Shown: piece after piece, positions 36,673 through 51,600 of the stretch | Position numbering within the stretch: the stretch's first letter is position 1 | Layout: every line of letters starts with the position of its first letter | From: Marinicella sediminis | GTDB taxonomy: Bacteria > Pseudomonadota > Gammaproteobacteria > Xanthomonadales > Marinicellaceae | Direction: 5' to 3' | NCBI RefSeq assembly: GCF_002000055.1 | Contig: NZ_MVBD01000017.1 | Span: 1 to 60,761, forward strand | DNA: 60,761 nucleotides | The notes under the pieces: generated by a model | Told to the model about the DNA's origin: nothing | The model's input: the letters and a program-made list of their open reading frames with translations, nothing else | The model's database searches: none | Position numbers and translations under genes: made by a program

Positions 36673-39600
36673 TTTTCTTGCCCGCTGAGCACGGATTTCT
36701 TCACTGACGTTTTTCCATCCGTTGTTTTTTGATCAAGGGTCATAGCACGCAGGTAAAAATTCTTGATTTTCATCAGCACCTGTCCGGACTCACTTAAAAC
36801 GACCAGCTGGTAACGATTGAATTTACTGCTCCTGGCATTACCATCTTGTAAATAACTGACGTGTACATAACACGTTTTTGTCAATGGCCGGATCATTTCT
36901 ATTTCGTCCACTGCAAAAGGCACAAAAACCTCATCAATTTCATCGGTTGGAATGATTGCTGAAACGGTTTGCAATACGCCATCCAGTAAAGCCGGGTGCA
37001 TCAGGTATTTTTCAAACCCAGGCTCCAGGTGTTTGGGCAAAGTCAATTGACCCAGGCAAAAACCTGCCCCAACATAAACTTGCTGCACACTTTGGAAAGA
37101 CTTTTTATAGGTGAAACCAATCTTTGAGAATTGCTCATAAAAGGATTGTCCATCCACCATGTGATCACATGCTTCCTGAAGTTTTTTCAAATCATGAGTT
37201 TCATTTTGTGCGTGCAACACAGTATGGCCGAACACCATTTTGCCCTCAGCATGCAGCTGCGTTTCGTAGCCATCTGTTTGTGAAACAATCCGAAACTCGG
37301 TGTTGTCACCAGCGGCTCGCATGAACGTTTGCAATTCAGTGTCTGTCCCCAAAAACCTCAACGGGTGTGACCAAATGATGTCCTTGAGTTTAACCACTTT
37401 GCGCTGCCCGGCCAGGTTGCCTGCGACACAAGCCATTTCCAGGTAGGCAGCCCCTGGGAAAACACACGATCCATTCACCTGATGATCTGTGGCGTAATAG
37501 GCCGTTGATGACAATCGGGTAACAAAACTGATGTCACTCAAAGTTGAGGTGTTTTCAGTCACCAGCGGGTGCAAGCCAGGCGTTTCAACTGGCTGTTTCA
37601 AACTGAACTGACTCACCGGTGATTTGCTTTCATCGATGATCCAACAACGCTCACCTTTGAATGGGTATGTCGGCATGGCTATTTTCGGCGGCAAAGCATC
37701 GCCATAAATGGCGCGCCAATCAATGGGTAAACCAGCCAGCCAAGCGTCCATCAATTTGCTCCATTGTCGCTCTGTGGCAAGGTCATGCAACTGTTGCCTG
37801 AGGCTTTCATCGATTCGCTGATTACTTGCTTTGTGACTTGTCACTGATGTTGCAAGCTGGGCGTATTCCGCCCCACTGTTGCCAATCCACAGCGACAATT
37901 TTTCACTCAGATCTGCCACCGAATTGGACGGAATGGCCAGCCGGTGTTGCATGGCTTCCCGACCAACTTGCGATGTTAAACACAGCGCGTGTAAACAAGT
38001 CTCAGGATGGTTGGTTAAAAACGTTTTGATCAGGACGGCATACTTTTGAAGTTGAGTTGCCGAACCGGCTGACAAAACAAAGACATTGTCCGACAGCTGA
38101 TCGTATTGCTGTGGTCTTATGGACCGATATGCTTCCAAAACCACACACGCGTTGACTCCACCAGCACCGAATGAATTAACCAGTGCCCGGCGCTTATGCT
38201 CAGCGGCCGGCCAGTTTATCAGGTTTTGCTGCACGGTAAAGCCAGCAGCAGTGAAATCGATGTCTGGATTCAATTCGGTGCTGTGCAAACTGGGTGCCAC
38301 TTGTTGATGTTGCATTTGCAAAATGACTTTTGTGATGCCGGCAATTCCTGCCGCAGACTCTGCGTGACCCATGTTTGACTTCACCGAACCCAGCATGCGT
38401 TGCCTTACTTGGCCATTGCCATTCAATACTTGTGCCAATGCAGCGACTTCAAGCCCATCACCCAACTGGGTGCCGGTACCATGACCTTCCACATAATCAA
38501 TTGACTCAGGCGCACTTCCGGCAGCCACTAAAGCCTGGGCAATGACCCGGGCTTGTGAAACTGGATTGGGGGTTGAGTAACCATTTGAACGGCCACTGTG
38601 GTCATGAGCACCGCCCAAAATCAAACTGTGGATGTGATCACCATCCTCTTCGGCTTTTGACAGCGGCTTCAACAACAAACTCCCCACCCCTTCGGCTGGT
38701 ACAAAACCATTGTCGCCGGCACCAAAGCTGCGACATTTACCGTCTTGAGACAACATTCGCTTTTGACACATGGACAAGTATTTCGCAGGATGAAGGTACA
38801 AGTTAACACCACCGGCCAGTGCCATTTGGCATTCGCCACGCCTGAGGCTGTCACAAGCCAGATTCACTGCCACCAAAGAAGATGAGCATGCGGTGTCAAC
38901 GGGCATGCTTGGGCCATTCAAATTGAGCACATACGAGGTGCGGTTGGCAATCGACCAAGGCATGGCGCTGGGTGTCAGCAGATCACCCTTCTCCCAGGCC
39001 TCATGGGCAAGCAGGTTATAGGTATTGGTTGTCACACCCACAAACACGCCCACGTCCGCACTTTTGCCCTTAGGGGCAACCTTCATGAGCTCATCTTTGG
39101 TGTAACCGGCATCTTCAATCGCTGACCAGGCCGACATCAAAAACAGCCTTTCTTGCGGATCCATCAATTTAGCCTCATGATGAGAAATATTGAAAAACCC
39201 ATGCTCAAACAAATCGACATCTGCCAGGAAGCCGCCCCATTGGCAATAAATCTTACCTTCTTCTGCCATGGCTGGATTGGCATCAAACCACTGTTCATGA
39301 TTCCAGCGATTGTCTGGTACCTGCTCAATCAGATGTCGACCTGATTTAATGTTTTCCCAGAACGCATCCAAATCATCTGATCCGGGGTATCTGCCGTGCA
39401 TACCGATCACGGCAATGGCTTGAGTAGCATCTTGCTGCGCGCTGATGTGATCATCTTGACCAGCCCCAATGAGCAGACCATCGTTGGCCAGTGGCTTCAA
39501 TACCGCACCCTCTCTTTGCTTATGATCAACGGGTTGTCTGTCAGTTGCTTGCTTGTCCCTGATGGCAAACTTGTTCATCAGCTTATCTGGCACCAAGTCA

Positions 39601-42600
39601 ATCAATGTTTCGGTCAGCTCAGCAATATTGAGGTTGTCAAAAAACAAGGTTTTCGGCAACCCACCCAGGTCTTTTTCCAAGTTCGCATTGAGCTTGCCAA
39701 TCATCACAGAATCAATGCCGTAGTGTTCAAAGTGTTCGCTGACATCAACGCGGTTGGGCTCCAGGTTGATTTCCTCGCCAATCAACTGCTGCAAGTACCC
39801 CTCGGTGCTGAGTTGCAATGCAGCCGAATCCATGTGCTCTGTCAGGTGCTGTACATCACTGTCAGCTGCTGCAGAACCCGCTTGCATCAACGTTGAACGC
39901 AGTTGTTGTGCATCACCGTAAACGGGTAACGCGTAGTTGAACCCGGAATTTAAAATGCCCTCCATCAGTGCTAAGCCAGTTGTTGTCGGCAGTGGCGCCA
40001 AACCTGTTGCGCTTTGAATTTCCGCCTGTCTGTCTGGCGATATTTGCATGCCGCCATCGCGCCAATATGGCCAGGCAATAGAAACACTGTGACCTTGCCT
40101 TTGACCTTGTGCAACCAGGGCTTGACGGTTTTGAACGAAAACATCGGCAAAACGATTGGCAAAAGCATAATCACACTGGCCCACGTTACCCAACTCGCCA
40201 GCCAATGATGAAAACACCACAAACAGATCCAGCTGTAGGTTTGCTGTGGCTATGTCTGAATTTATGATGCCCGCCAATTTACTTTGCATGACCTGTTGGG
40301 CCTGCGCAGGTTCTTTGTGGATCAAATAGGCATCTTGGATGGCGCCGGCGCTGTTGATCACGCCGTTCAAACCACCTTCAAATTCATCCTGGCTCGTTGC
40401 AACCATTGCTTTGAATGCAGCAACATCACACACGTCAATTTGTCGATACATCACCTTGCTGCCATGGGCTTTGAGGTCCTGCAACTGTTGTTTCTGTCTG
40501 TTCCCGGGTTCAGAGCGACCCAACAAAATCAAGTTCGCCTGATATGTCTGAACCAAATACGCTGCAACCAGGTAGCCCAGCGAGCCAAGGCCCCCGGTGA
40601 TCAGATAATTACCACCTTGCTTGAATACACTGTCGCTTTGCTCAATGGAAGCCATGCCTGTGTCAGACAGCACACGCCTGAAGCGCTGTGTGGTGCTGGC
40701 TTGATTTGTTGCAGTAATTAAATGCCGTATCTCCTCAACAGCCATACTCATGTGCGACAACTCAGTGAAGCAAACAGGCATCCAATCGGCTTCATTCTGG
40801 TGGGCTTGTGCACTGCTCAGAGCAATCGTTTTTGCTTGTAACAATGGGTTTTCCATCGCCGCTGTTTTCAGGAATGCCCCCATCGCAGCCCCCATGGCTG
40901 AAGGCATGTTTGCTGATTCAAGGTAGGCACAAACCATCTGTATGGGTACATGACCTTTGCGTTTCGAAAGAGCCTGACAGAGGTTCAATAAAACCAGGAA
41001 AACCTCATCCGCTGCAGCTGAATCCGGATAAGCCTGAAGCGCATCATGAGTCACCGCTACATTCATCACATAAATGATTTTTATGGCTTGCGTACCTGCC
41101 TGGTAAATGGCGTCGAATAAACGCTCAAAGTCATTGCCATTCATGGTGTTAATGGACCATTTATTCGATGAGAGTTGTACGAAACCATCAGCAGCAATCA
41201 CTTGATGAAGCATCCGGTTTTCATCCACTGATGGCATGGGTTTTGTGGATATCAACACCGTTGGGGTATCATCCTCTCCTGCGTCGCCCTGGATGGTTGG
41301 TGCAGGTTCCCAGCCGGCAGTGAAACACAACCCTGTAAATGGTCTGGTTTTTTCGGTGACTTGTTCAATGGTTGCTGTTGATTCTACCGCCTGTGGCAGA
41401 CCAATCGGCAACCACGTACGTTCTTGATCGAAAGGATAAGTAGGCAATGATACTTTCCAAGGTCGCTGAGCTTGGTACAACCGAGACCAATTGACCATTG
41501 CGCCAGCGGTCCAAAGTTTGGCCAGTTTCCTGAAATCTTCGGTTTTGATGACGACATCCAGGTAAGCCTCACCTGCCTCGCCCTCCAACAATTCCGAGGT
41601 GCTTTCACCTTGTTCTTTGAGGTTTCTCTCAAACCAGGTTGCCTGGCTTGCCTGGTCACCCGATTTTTTGACCGCTACCCATTGTGACAGTTGTGTACAT
41701 AAATCTGCCCTGCCTTTGACCAGCAAGGCCAGCCTGACTTCCATGGCTGTTCGACCGACTTGGGCGGTATAAATGATGTCAGCAAATGATTCATCATCGG
41801 CCTTGGCAAGATAGGCTTGCATTTTTTCGGCATAATTGAGCAGTGCTTGCGGATTTTTTGCAGACAACACAAATACTTGCACATCGGCTTGCTTAAACCC
41901 AAACTGGTCTCTTGGTGGCTGTATGTACTCCTCTAACACAACATGTCCATTCGCTCCGCCGGCGCCAAAAGAACTGACACCAATGCGACGTGGGCGACCG
42001 TCTGTAACTGGCCAATCTGAATGTGTGGTTTGAACATAAAATGGAGAAGATTCAAAATCAATGTTTGGATTGGTGGTTGCCGCATGCAACGAAGGAACCA
42101 ACTGCCGGTGTTTCAGCTGCAACAGTGATTTGGTGATGGCCGCCACACCCGCCGCGGATTCCAGGTGACCAATGTTGGATTTGACCGATCCGATTGGACA
42201 GGATTGAGGCTTTTTGATGTGGTCTGCAAAGACCTTGTTCAAACCAGCCACTTCAATGGGGTCACCCAGGGCCGTACCGGTGCCATGGGTTTCAACATAC
42301 CCTATGGTGGCCGGATCAATGTTTGCTTTGTGCAGCGCTCGGGTGATCAACTCGGATTGTTGTGTCGGGTTGGGTACCGTGTAACCATGGGTTTTACCAC
42401 CGTGGTTAATGGAAGTGGCTTTGATGACACCATGGATTTGGTCATTGTCCTGTTCCGCTTGCACCAACGATTTAAGGATGACCACACCAACACCCTCACC
42501 CGGTACATAACCATCTCCGCCTTCACCGAAACTGCGACATTTACCATCGGTGGCAGCAAAATTTCCCTGGCTGAGAACCAAATATTTCTGCGGATGCAAT

Positions 42601-45600
42601 GACGCATTGACACCACCAGCAATGGCGGCATCAATGTGCCCATGGCGGATGTCTTCACAAGCCAGGTGAATGGCAGTTAACGACGATGAACACATGGTAT
42701 CCAATGCCATGCTGGGGCCATTTAAATCAAAGAAATAGGAGACCCTGTTGGCAATGGAGCCGAATGATGAGCTGGGAGCCACAGGCTGACCCGCCAATGC
42801 GGTATCATGGCCAAACAATTCATAGTGCCCCCACATCACTCCCACATAAACCCCAACGGTTTGTTGTTGGAATTTATCTTTGTCGTAACCAGCATCTTCG
42901 ACGGCACACCACGCATTTTGTAAGAACAAACGCTCTTGAGGGTCCATCAATGACGCTTCTTTGGGTGAAATGTTAAAAAACAGGGGATCAAACAAATCCA
43001 CCCCATCTAAAAAGCCACCCCACTTGCTGTAGGATTTGCCCGGGGTGTTTTTGCGCGGATCAAAATGGCTGCTTGCATCCCAGCGCGAAGCCGGTATTTC
43101 GGTCACACAGTCCTTGCCTTCTTTTAAATTTTCCCAAAATGTGTTGATGTCATCAGCCATTGGGTATTGGCCACTCATGCCAATGACCGCAATGTCATGG
43201 TTTTTGCCAGCGGCCCTTTTGGGCTGCGTGAGCATGGTTTCTCTGAGTTGTAAAGAACGCTTGCTTCTGGTCGGTGGGACCACCATTGCAGCCACCTTGG
43301 TTTCCTTCTCAGCAGTGATTTGAGCAAGTTTATCCGGGTATTTTTCAATGAAATATGCCACCAGATCCCGGGTGTTTTGGTGCTCAAAAAACAAAGTCTT
43401 TGGCAAAGGTCCAAATGTTTTTTGCAGTGTATTGGTCAAATCCATGGCCAATATAGAATCCATGCCATAGGTCTCAAAAGATGCCTTGGCTTTGATTTGA
43501 TGGGCAGGTAATTTCAAAACATCAGAAAGCACCTGAATGAAAAAGGCTGTGACTGCTTTTTCATCAACATGGACTTCGCAGGCCCCTTGATTGACCGTCA
43601 CAGGCATGGCAAGTTGTCGGCGGTTCACTGATGCCAATGATTGTGTCATCAAATTCACATCACCATGCATAACCAGGATTTGATGACCTTGCATCTGTAA
43701 ACCCTGATAGAATGCCTTCATTCCATCGCCCACTGGCATCGAAGCTATGCCGGCATTTTGCAACAGCAAGGATTCTTGTTGGTCAGAGAGTCGCATCCCG
43801 CCGGATTGCCAGTATGGCCAGTTGATGGACAAGGTTTTGCCCTGGCGCTCGCCCAGTTTGACCCTGTCTTGCCTTATCCGCGCATACTGATCCAGGTGAC
43901 CATTGGCTGCAGCATAATCTGCCTGCCCCGCATTGCCAAACACAGCGGCCAGGGATGAAAACATCACAAAGAAATCCAAATCACAGGCCGCCGATGCTTC
44001 ATCCAAATGGTGAACACCAGCCACTTTGGGGTGCAGGACATCCTTCACTTGGGTTGTGTTGTGCTTGATGATGAAGCTGTCTTTGACCATCCCAGCAGAA
44101 TGGAAGATGCCTTTGATCGGCCCCAATTGTTGTTCAATCTTTTGCAGCACCAATTTGGTTTCAGCCAATGATGCTAACTTCAACTGCCGATAGTTGATCC
44201 TGTCACCATGACCTACCAGTGAACCGGGTATTTCCGCTGTGGCCTGACGACCTGTGATCACCACGTTCGCCTGATTGGTGTACTTAAGCACTTCTTCGGC
44301 AAACAGTTGACCCAACCCCCCTAATCCTCCGGTAATGAGGTATGTACCATGGTCATGGAACACCTGGTTTTGCTCATTTACCGCAGGTTTAACAGTCTGC
44401 CAAAATGGGCTTCGTGTTTGGTCTCCAATGACTTCAATCAAGCCATGTGCCAATGAGTTTCTGCCTATTTCCAAAGCTTTGATCACGTCAGCGGCTTCAC
44501 TGTCTGAATCCACAAACACCAGCTGTGTGGTCAATTGTGGGTTTTCCGTTTCTGCCGTTCTCAACAGACCTTGCAAACCAGCCAAGACCTGATACGGATC
44601 GCTGTTGGCAACCGCAATTTGCAGGAAAACTGATTCACCTTCAACTTCATTCAACAGGTTTTTCAAATGACCAAGGGTTTGCACAACCACCTGTGTGTAC
44701 AGTTGATCGCTTGCACGCTTCAGGCGTTGACACTCACTGTTTTCAATCGCTGCATCAACGAGTGCACAATCAACCTTGGGTAAACCGACCAACAACACTT
44801 TTCGCAGGTCTGTCAGCAATGGCTGCAGGTTGGTCTTTTCCATGTCATCATGTGTTTCTGGTGCAATCCATTGTTGGGTTGCCAGCATGGTTTGGTGATC
44901 GGCTTGCTGGCTTTCTTTACCTGGTATCTCCTGCACCATGAACTCTTTCAGCTCAACACAAACCCGTCCGTCCTGATCACAGACAACCAGGTCAAACAAA
45001 TGTGGCTGATCCGGACCTTGGGCATAACGAACCCAGCAATACATGAGGGATTCAGTGGCACCCGTGATTTGGGTGTCATTGACCCAAAATGGAATGGTTG
45101 GTGACCGCCAGGATGTCTCAGACAGGTCAGTCATCATGCCTATCATGCTTTGTAGTGCACTGTCCATGATGCCCGGATGCAGCCAAAATCGGTTGTGTTC
45201 TTCACCATCCTGGACATGGTTTAAGTCAAGTTCAGCAAGCACTTGATCCTTGCCTTTGTGGATGGTCCTGATGCCACGGTTGGCACCACTGAGTTGCACA
45301 CCCATGTCAGCAAATCCGGCATAGATTTCATCACCACTGATCTGCCTGGCATTGATTTGTTGCTTCAACTCATCGATGTCAATGGTTTTTGCTTCACAAT
45401 CAACCATGCTCACAGCATGACCCACACAATGCACCTGCTCCTGCTCAGACTGGCATGTACTGACGACCTCAAAATCCAGGCCCTGGTTGTCAGCTGGGAA
45501 CAATTTCACTGTCACTGTATGGTCGGCCGTGGGCACACATGCAGATTCCCAGACCAAATCACTGATTTTCAATTTCAAATCGTGCTGTGATACACCATTG

Positions 45601-48600
45601 GCATCGGCCACAGCGAAGTGGATCATCTCCAAATACGCCGCCGCAGGCAGTACTTTTTGATCATTGATTTGGTGACCAAACAAATAAAACTCGTGTCCTG
45701 TGAACTGGCTTTGATAGGCCAGCTGAAACAGGTTAGACCGATTCTGCTGCACCAACGGATGCAAAGCCTTGCTGTTCACCATATGAACTTCAGCTTTGGC
45801 TTTTTGTGCTGCCCAGTGGCGCTCCCGGGCAAATGGGTAACCCGGTAAACTCATTCGCTGAACATGGCGATCTTCATATAAATCCGCCCAGTTCAATGTC
45901 AAACCCTTGACCCACAAAGAAACCAGCCTGGACCACTGACCACCTGCCATCCAACGCTTGACTGCATACTGCAAGTCATCATCTGAGCCAAACAAGGACA
46001 ACAACTCACCCGCTTCTTCAACATGACCAAGGATCACTGTTGTCTTGTCATTTTCTCCTGATACATGGTGACGCAAGGATTCACACACCTCAACAACATC
46101 TTTCGCAACCAGGCCCAATCGATGGTCCATGTGCTCACGCCCAACTTGTAATGTGTAACTCAATGAAGACAACTTAATGTCATCGTTTGACTCCAAAAAG
46201 GTCAACAAATCCATGGCTTTGGTTTTCAGCTGTTCTGCGGTCCGTGCCGATAACACAATGATCTGATCTTGAATGATCGGGTCATTTGCCATTTCCTGAA
46301 TTGGTGAACGGTGTTCTTGAATGATCACATGGGCATTGGCTCCACCCAGACCAAAAGATGACACCCCTGCGGTCCTGAGCCGTGATTTACTGACGGATTC
46401 TGCTGTGCTTTTCCAAGGAGATAATTGATGCTGTACCTGGAATGGCGTACTGGTAAAATCAATTTCTGCATTGGGTTTTTCAGCGTGCAATGATGGCGCC
46501 AACATGTTGTGCTTTAATTGCAACAATATCTTTGTCACACCTGCGATACCAGCGGCTGATTCACAATGACCGATGTTGGATTTAACTGAGCCAATGGCTA
46601 TTTTATGGTCCTGATCTGACAGCGTTGAGAAGACCTGGCTCAAACCGGCTATTTCAATTGGATCTCCCAATTCTGTTCCAGTGCCATGCGTCTCGATGTA
46701 ACTGATTTGATCGGCCTTGATTTGACTGTGATGCAAAACATCTTTGATCAAAGCTGCCTGCGCCCGCGGGCAAGGCACGGTGTAACCAGCGGTTTTACCA
46801 CCCGCATTCAAAGCGGTGCCTTTGATGACCCCATAAATGTGGTCTCCATCTGCTTCAGCTTGGTGAAGCGTTTTCAGCACCACAGCCCCAACACCTTCGG
46901 CATCTATGAAACCATCTGCGTTGGCGCCAAATGCTTTACATGCATTGCCGCTGGAAAGTGCCGACATCGCCGAAAGCCTCTGGTAATGATGATCGTCCAG
47001 GATCAAATTAACACCACCAGCAATCGCTGCTTCGGATTGCCCTGACTTGATGCTTTCTACAGCCAAATGGATGGCCGTCAGCGATGATGAACAGGCTGTA
47101 TCCACAGACATTGAAGGCCCATGAAAATCAAACAAATAGGAGGTTCTGTTGGCAATCGAAAAATGATCAGGTTCAACGTTGTACATTGAGTTCATCACCC
47201 CAACAAACACCCCTACTTTTTGTGTTGCTGATAATGTTTTTGGCGTGTGGCCGGCATCCTCTATGGCGTGATAAGCGGCCTCCAGGAAAATCCTTTCTTG
47301 CGGATCAATCCGCTCAGCTTCTGCTGGGGACAGTTTGAAAAACAATGGGTCAAATTTGTCCACATCATCAAGAAAACCGCCCCACCGGGTATAAATTGAG
47401 TCTTTTCTGCCCCGTTCAGGATTGTGGTTTTTTCTCCAGTCCCACCGATCTGAAGGCACTTCTGATATACAGTTAATTCCATCTCGCAGGTTTTCCCAGA
47501 ACGCATTGACATCAGCTGCATTGGGGTAGCGCCCGCTGAGTCCAACTATGGCAATGTCCTCATGCACCAAAGCACGGTCAGATGTTTGTCGTGAGAAAGC
47601 AAATCTTATGTCCCCTCCCTGCCTCATCATGGAAGGGGTATCAGGTGATTCAACCTGCTGGCTCACCATTGCATCTTCAGTCCGTTTTGGCTCATTTGCC
47701 TGACCAGTGATCGCTTGTAATTCTGCGGCATTATGGGTTGCCAAATGGTTTACCAAACCCCTGATGTTTTGTACTTCAAAAAACAAAGTGCTGGTGATGT
47801 TTGAAAAATGTTTTCTTAACCGGGCAGTGAATTGGGTGATTAAAATGGAGTCCAGACCGTGTTCAATGAATGATTTATTGATGTCAACCTGGGCCACCGG
47901 AATTTTCAAGTGCTCAGCCAGGATGTGCTTGATAAAGTTGATGGCTTGTGCAGACTCCTGAGCTCCCGAAGAGGCCGCTGTTGGCGCTGGCAAATGCCTG
48001 GTGGTGGCTTGAACCGGTGCCAGCGATCGCACGGAAAAGTGCTTCAACCCGATGATCACCCGGCCTTCATGGTCACAAACATCAATGTTGAATTTAACCA
48101 CCTCATCATCGAGCCTGCTGCCGTTGGCCAATCGGGTCCATGCAAGCATGGTAGGTCCGGGAGTGCCATTGATGACCACTTGTTCAACGGCAAAAGGCAG
48201 TGAAGCGACATCATGAACATTCGGTTCATTGAGCACCAACAATAAAGTTGATTGCAATGCACTGTCGAGCAAACCAGGGTTAATTATGATTTCCTTGGAA
48301 GTTTGATTGGCTGGCTGTTGCAGATAAGCCAACACCTCATGATCATTGCATTTGAGCGCCCCCAGACAACGGTGGGTGCGCCCATATGAGACCCCCATTT
48401 CAGCAAAACGGTCATACAAGTCTTCGCTTGAATACTGCGCCTTTTGCATGCGGGCTTGAATCTCGTCAAGGTCAATGTGTGTCGTCGATTCGGCTGATCC
48501 AATCCATGCAGACCCCTGACAATGAATGCGTGGTCCAGTTGCTTCATGGCTGGATATTTCAAACTTCACTGAAATGCCATCATGGGTCTGTGAGCGGGTA

Positions 48601-51600
48601 GGCAATAAGGCCGTTTTCAAAGCGTGTTGATCGGCCACGAAACAAGGCTGAGGCCAAACCACATCATTCAATTCAAGCCGGTTTTCTGCCTGTTTTTCGG
48701 GCAATGCTGCTTGAATGGCAGCCCTGACCATCTCCAGATAAACAACCGCTGGTAAAACTTTTTGGTTATCGACCTGATGGTCCACCAGGAATGGTTCATG
48801 GCCGGTAAACTTCGATAAATAGGCCTGCAGACTGAAATCAGATATATTCTGACTCAACAATGAATCAATTCTGTCCCCGCCAACATGCTCCGTCCTCTGG
48901 CCCGGCGTCAAATGGTAACGTTGTGTATCAAATTGATACCCTGGCAGGCGGCCAGGTTTTGCTGGCAAACCTGTGGGATATAAGGATCGCCAGTCCACCT
49001 GCTTACCTTGTAACCATTGATCTGCCTGATCCATCATCGAGGCTGCCACATTTGAGCCATCAATCGGGGCCGCCTCAAAATGATAAAGGCCCTGAGGTAT
49101 GTTGTCTCTGATCAGCTGCTCAGAGACTTGTGCGCGGAGGTATGTTTTGAGCCTGTCATGAAGTTTTACCCGCTGACTTGATGGGCTGCCTTTTTCCAAC
49201 ACAATCGCCACTTTGTGCTCGTGATGATCACGATGAAGCTGCATGGTGGCAAGGTACTCAACAATTGGAAATTGTTCAGCGTCGGTTTCAAGCCTGGAAC
49301 ACAAATACCTGATATTCTTTTGCAAAGCTTCAATGGTTTTGCCAGACATCAACAATACCCTGGTCATTTCCGGGTGCTCTGGCTGTTCTGGTGCCGTACG
49401 ATCAGGTTGTTCAAGGATCATGTGTACATTGGTGCCTGAAGCCCCAAATGAATTCAGACCGATGATCATTTTGGTCTGTGGTTCAACCGGCGTATGGCCA
49501 AGCAACAAGCCGGCACCTTGATGAGCCATCAGGTTACGATGAATGGTGTCTTTGGTCAGTGATGGGATGCCATACAGTGTTCTGTTTTTAAAGCTCAGCA
49601 TTGCTTTTAACATGGCAGCCAAACTGGAAACACATTCCATATGACCCAATATTGGTTTCACGGTGGTAATGGCCGGCAAAGCATCCATTTGGTGGTGGTT
49701 GATTTCTGCCTGTGACATTTCTTCATGGGCATCTGTAAAAACACTGTATTCCACCAGGTCAGATATGTTGTTGCCCATGCCCTGGGCTTCAAAGCTGGTC
49801 ACATCTGTAACAGCAATTCCAGATTCAGTGATACACTTTTTGAGCAATTCCTTTTGTGCATTTTTGCTCGGCGAGAACATGGAGTGTCCGTCTCGTCCGT
49901 TGTAATTGGTGGCCACTGCCCTGATGTTCGCGTAAACATGGTCGTTTTGTTCTTCAGCAATATGCTGCCTGGTCAATATCAGACTGACCACACCTTCAGA
50001 ACGAACATAACCATCTGAGTCTTGATGAAAAGAGTAACACTTTCCAGAACGGCTGGTGATGTTCAACTCTTCCAAAGCACCATAAATTGAACTCACAAAA
50101 TTGATTTTCACAGCACCCACTATGGCGTAATCAATGTCACCGCTTCGCAATGCCTCTACCGCATGGGCAACACCAACAGCACCACTGGAGCACATGGTGT
50201 TGATGACTTCGCTGGGACCTTGAAAGTCAAAATGGTGAGATATCCGATTAGCCAACGAAGGTCCGGACTGATGAAGGATGTAGTTACGGGCGAATGACTC
50301 ACTGCGATGAACGTCATTGTAGTCACTGCCCTCAGCCCCGATGTATACCCCAACGGTTTTGTCTGACAAACTTGAGGTGGTGTGACCTGCGTCCTCTATC
50401 GCTCTTTGAACAGACATCAGCATGTGTCTGAGTTGTGGGTCCATGATTTCAGCTTCTGCAACACTGATGTTAAAGAACAACGGATCAAAATCATAAGCCG
50501 TTTTCAACATGCCCCCAGATAAGTTCTTGGGTTGGTCGCTTTCACTGCGGGTCAACAGAAAGTCGGCGGCATAATCATCATAAAGCACCGTTTGCTTTTC
50601 AATGGCTGACCAGTACCCTTCTACGGTCAAGTCATTCGGAAACAATCCATCAATGCCAACAACTGAAATCACTGACGGTTGAACGGCATTGGGCTCCACC
50701 TGACGCAAGGCAGCAGGCTGCTTGATGCCTGACAATTGATAGTACTTCTCAGAATAGTCAACATGGTGATTGGGACTAACGATGGTTCTGTTGTCATCCG
50801 CCAGCTTTTGATACACCCGGAAACGCAAAACACTGTATTCGGGCACAAACCGGTATTGTCGATTGTTCTCAAAATAGGCAACCGCAGAACTCACTCCCGG
50901 GGCATGGCAGTCATCGAAAGCCATGAACCCGCCAACATCCAGTAACATGTCACTGTAAAAAAAATCCAATGTCACATAATCCTGCATGTGCAAGCCATCA
51001 ATGAAGATGAACTGATAGTGTTCCCTGGCCTCCAGGATCTTGGGGAAAATTTCGTAATCTTTGAATTCCAAATGCCTGAAGTACTGATTCAAATTGGCAC
51101 TTTCAATCTGGGCCAGGCCAATGGATTCAAACTCCACACTTTGACAGGGGTCGATGGCGGTGTGATGTCCTGACCCTTTCTTGTCATGCGCTTCACAAAT
51201 GAACAGCGCCGACAAACCAAATGCCAGACCCACTTCAAGGCTTCGTTCGATGTTGTTTTCAGCGATGATGTCATACAGTTTGGTACCGATGTCAGATGAA
51301 ATGGCCCAGGGAAAGATAAACCGCTCTGAACCTGTGAAGTTGGCGACTTTGCCCTCCTCATACAACCGATGTACCAGTTTGTCAGAAAAACGGTCTTTCA
51401 AAAAATGCATGTTGTAAGCACCAAATAAAATGTCCGATATGGGCCGAATCAATTCCATTGGTTTTTCATTTTTATCTTTGGCGATACCGATGTTGCTGAT
51501 CATCACTGAAATCAAATCTGTTTCAAAATCGGTCAAGGCTTTCAATTCATGCGAATGCATGGATAACTGATGATCAAAGGCCAGTCCGGTTGGGGATGGA

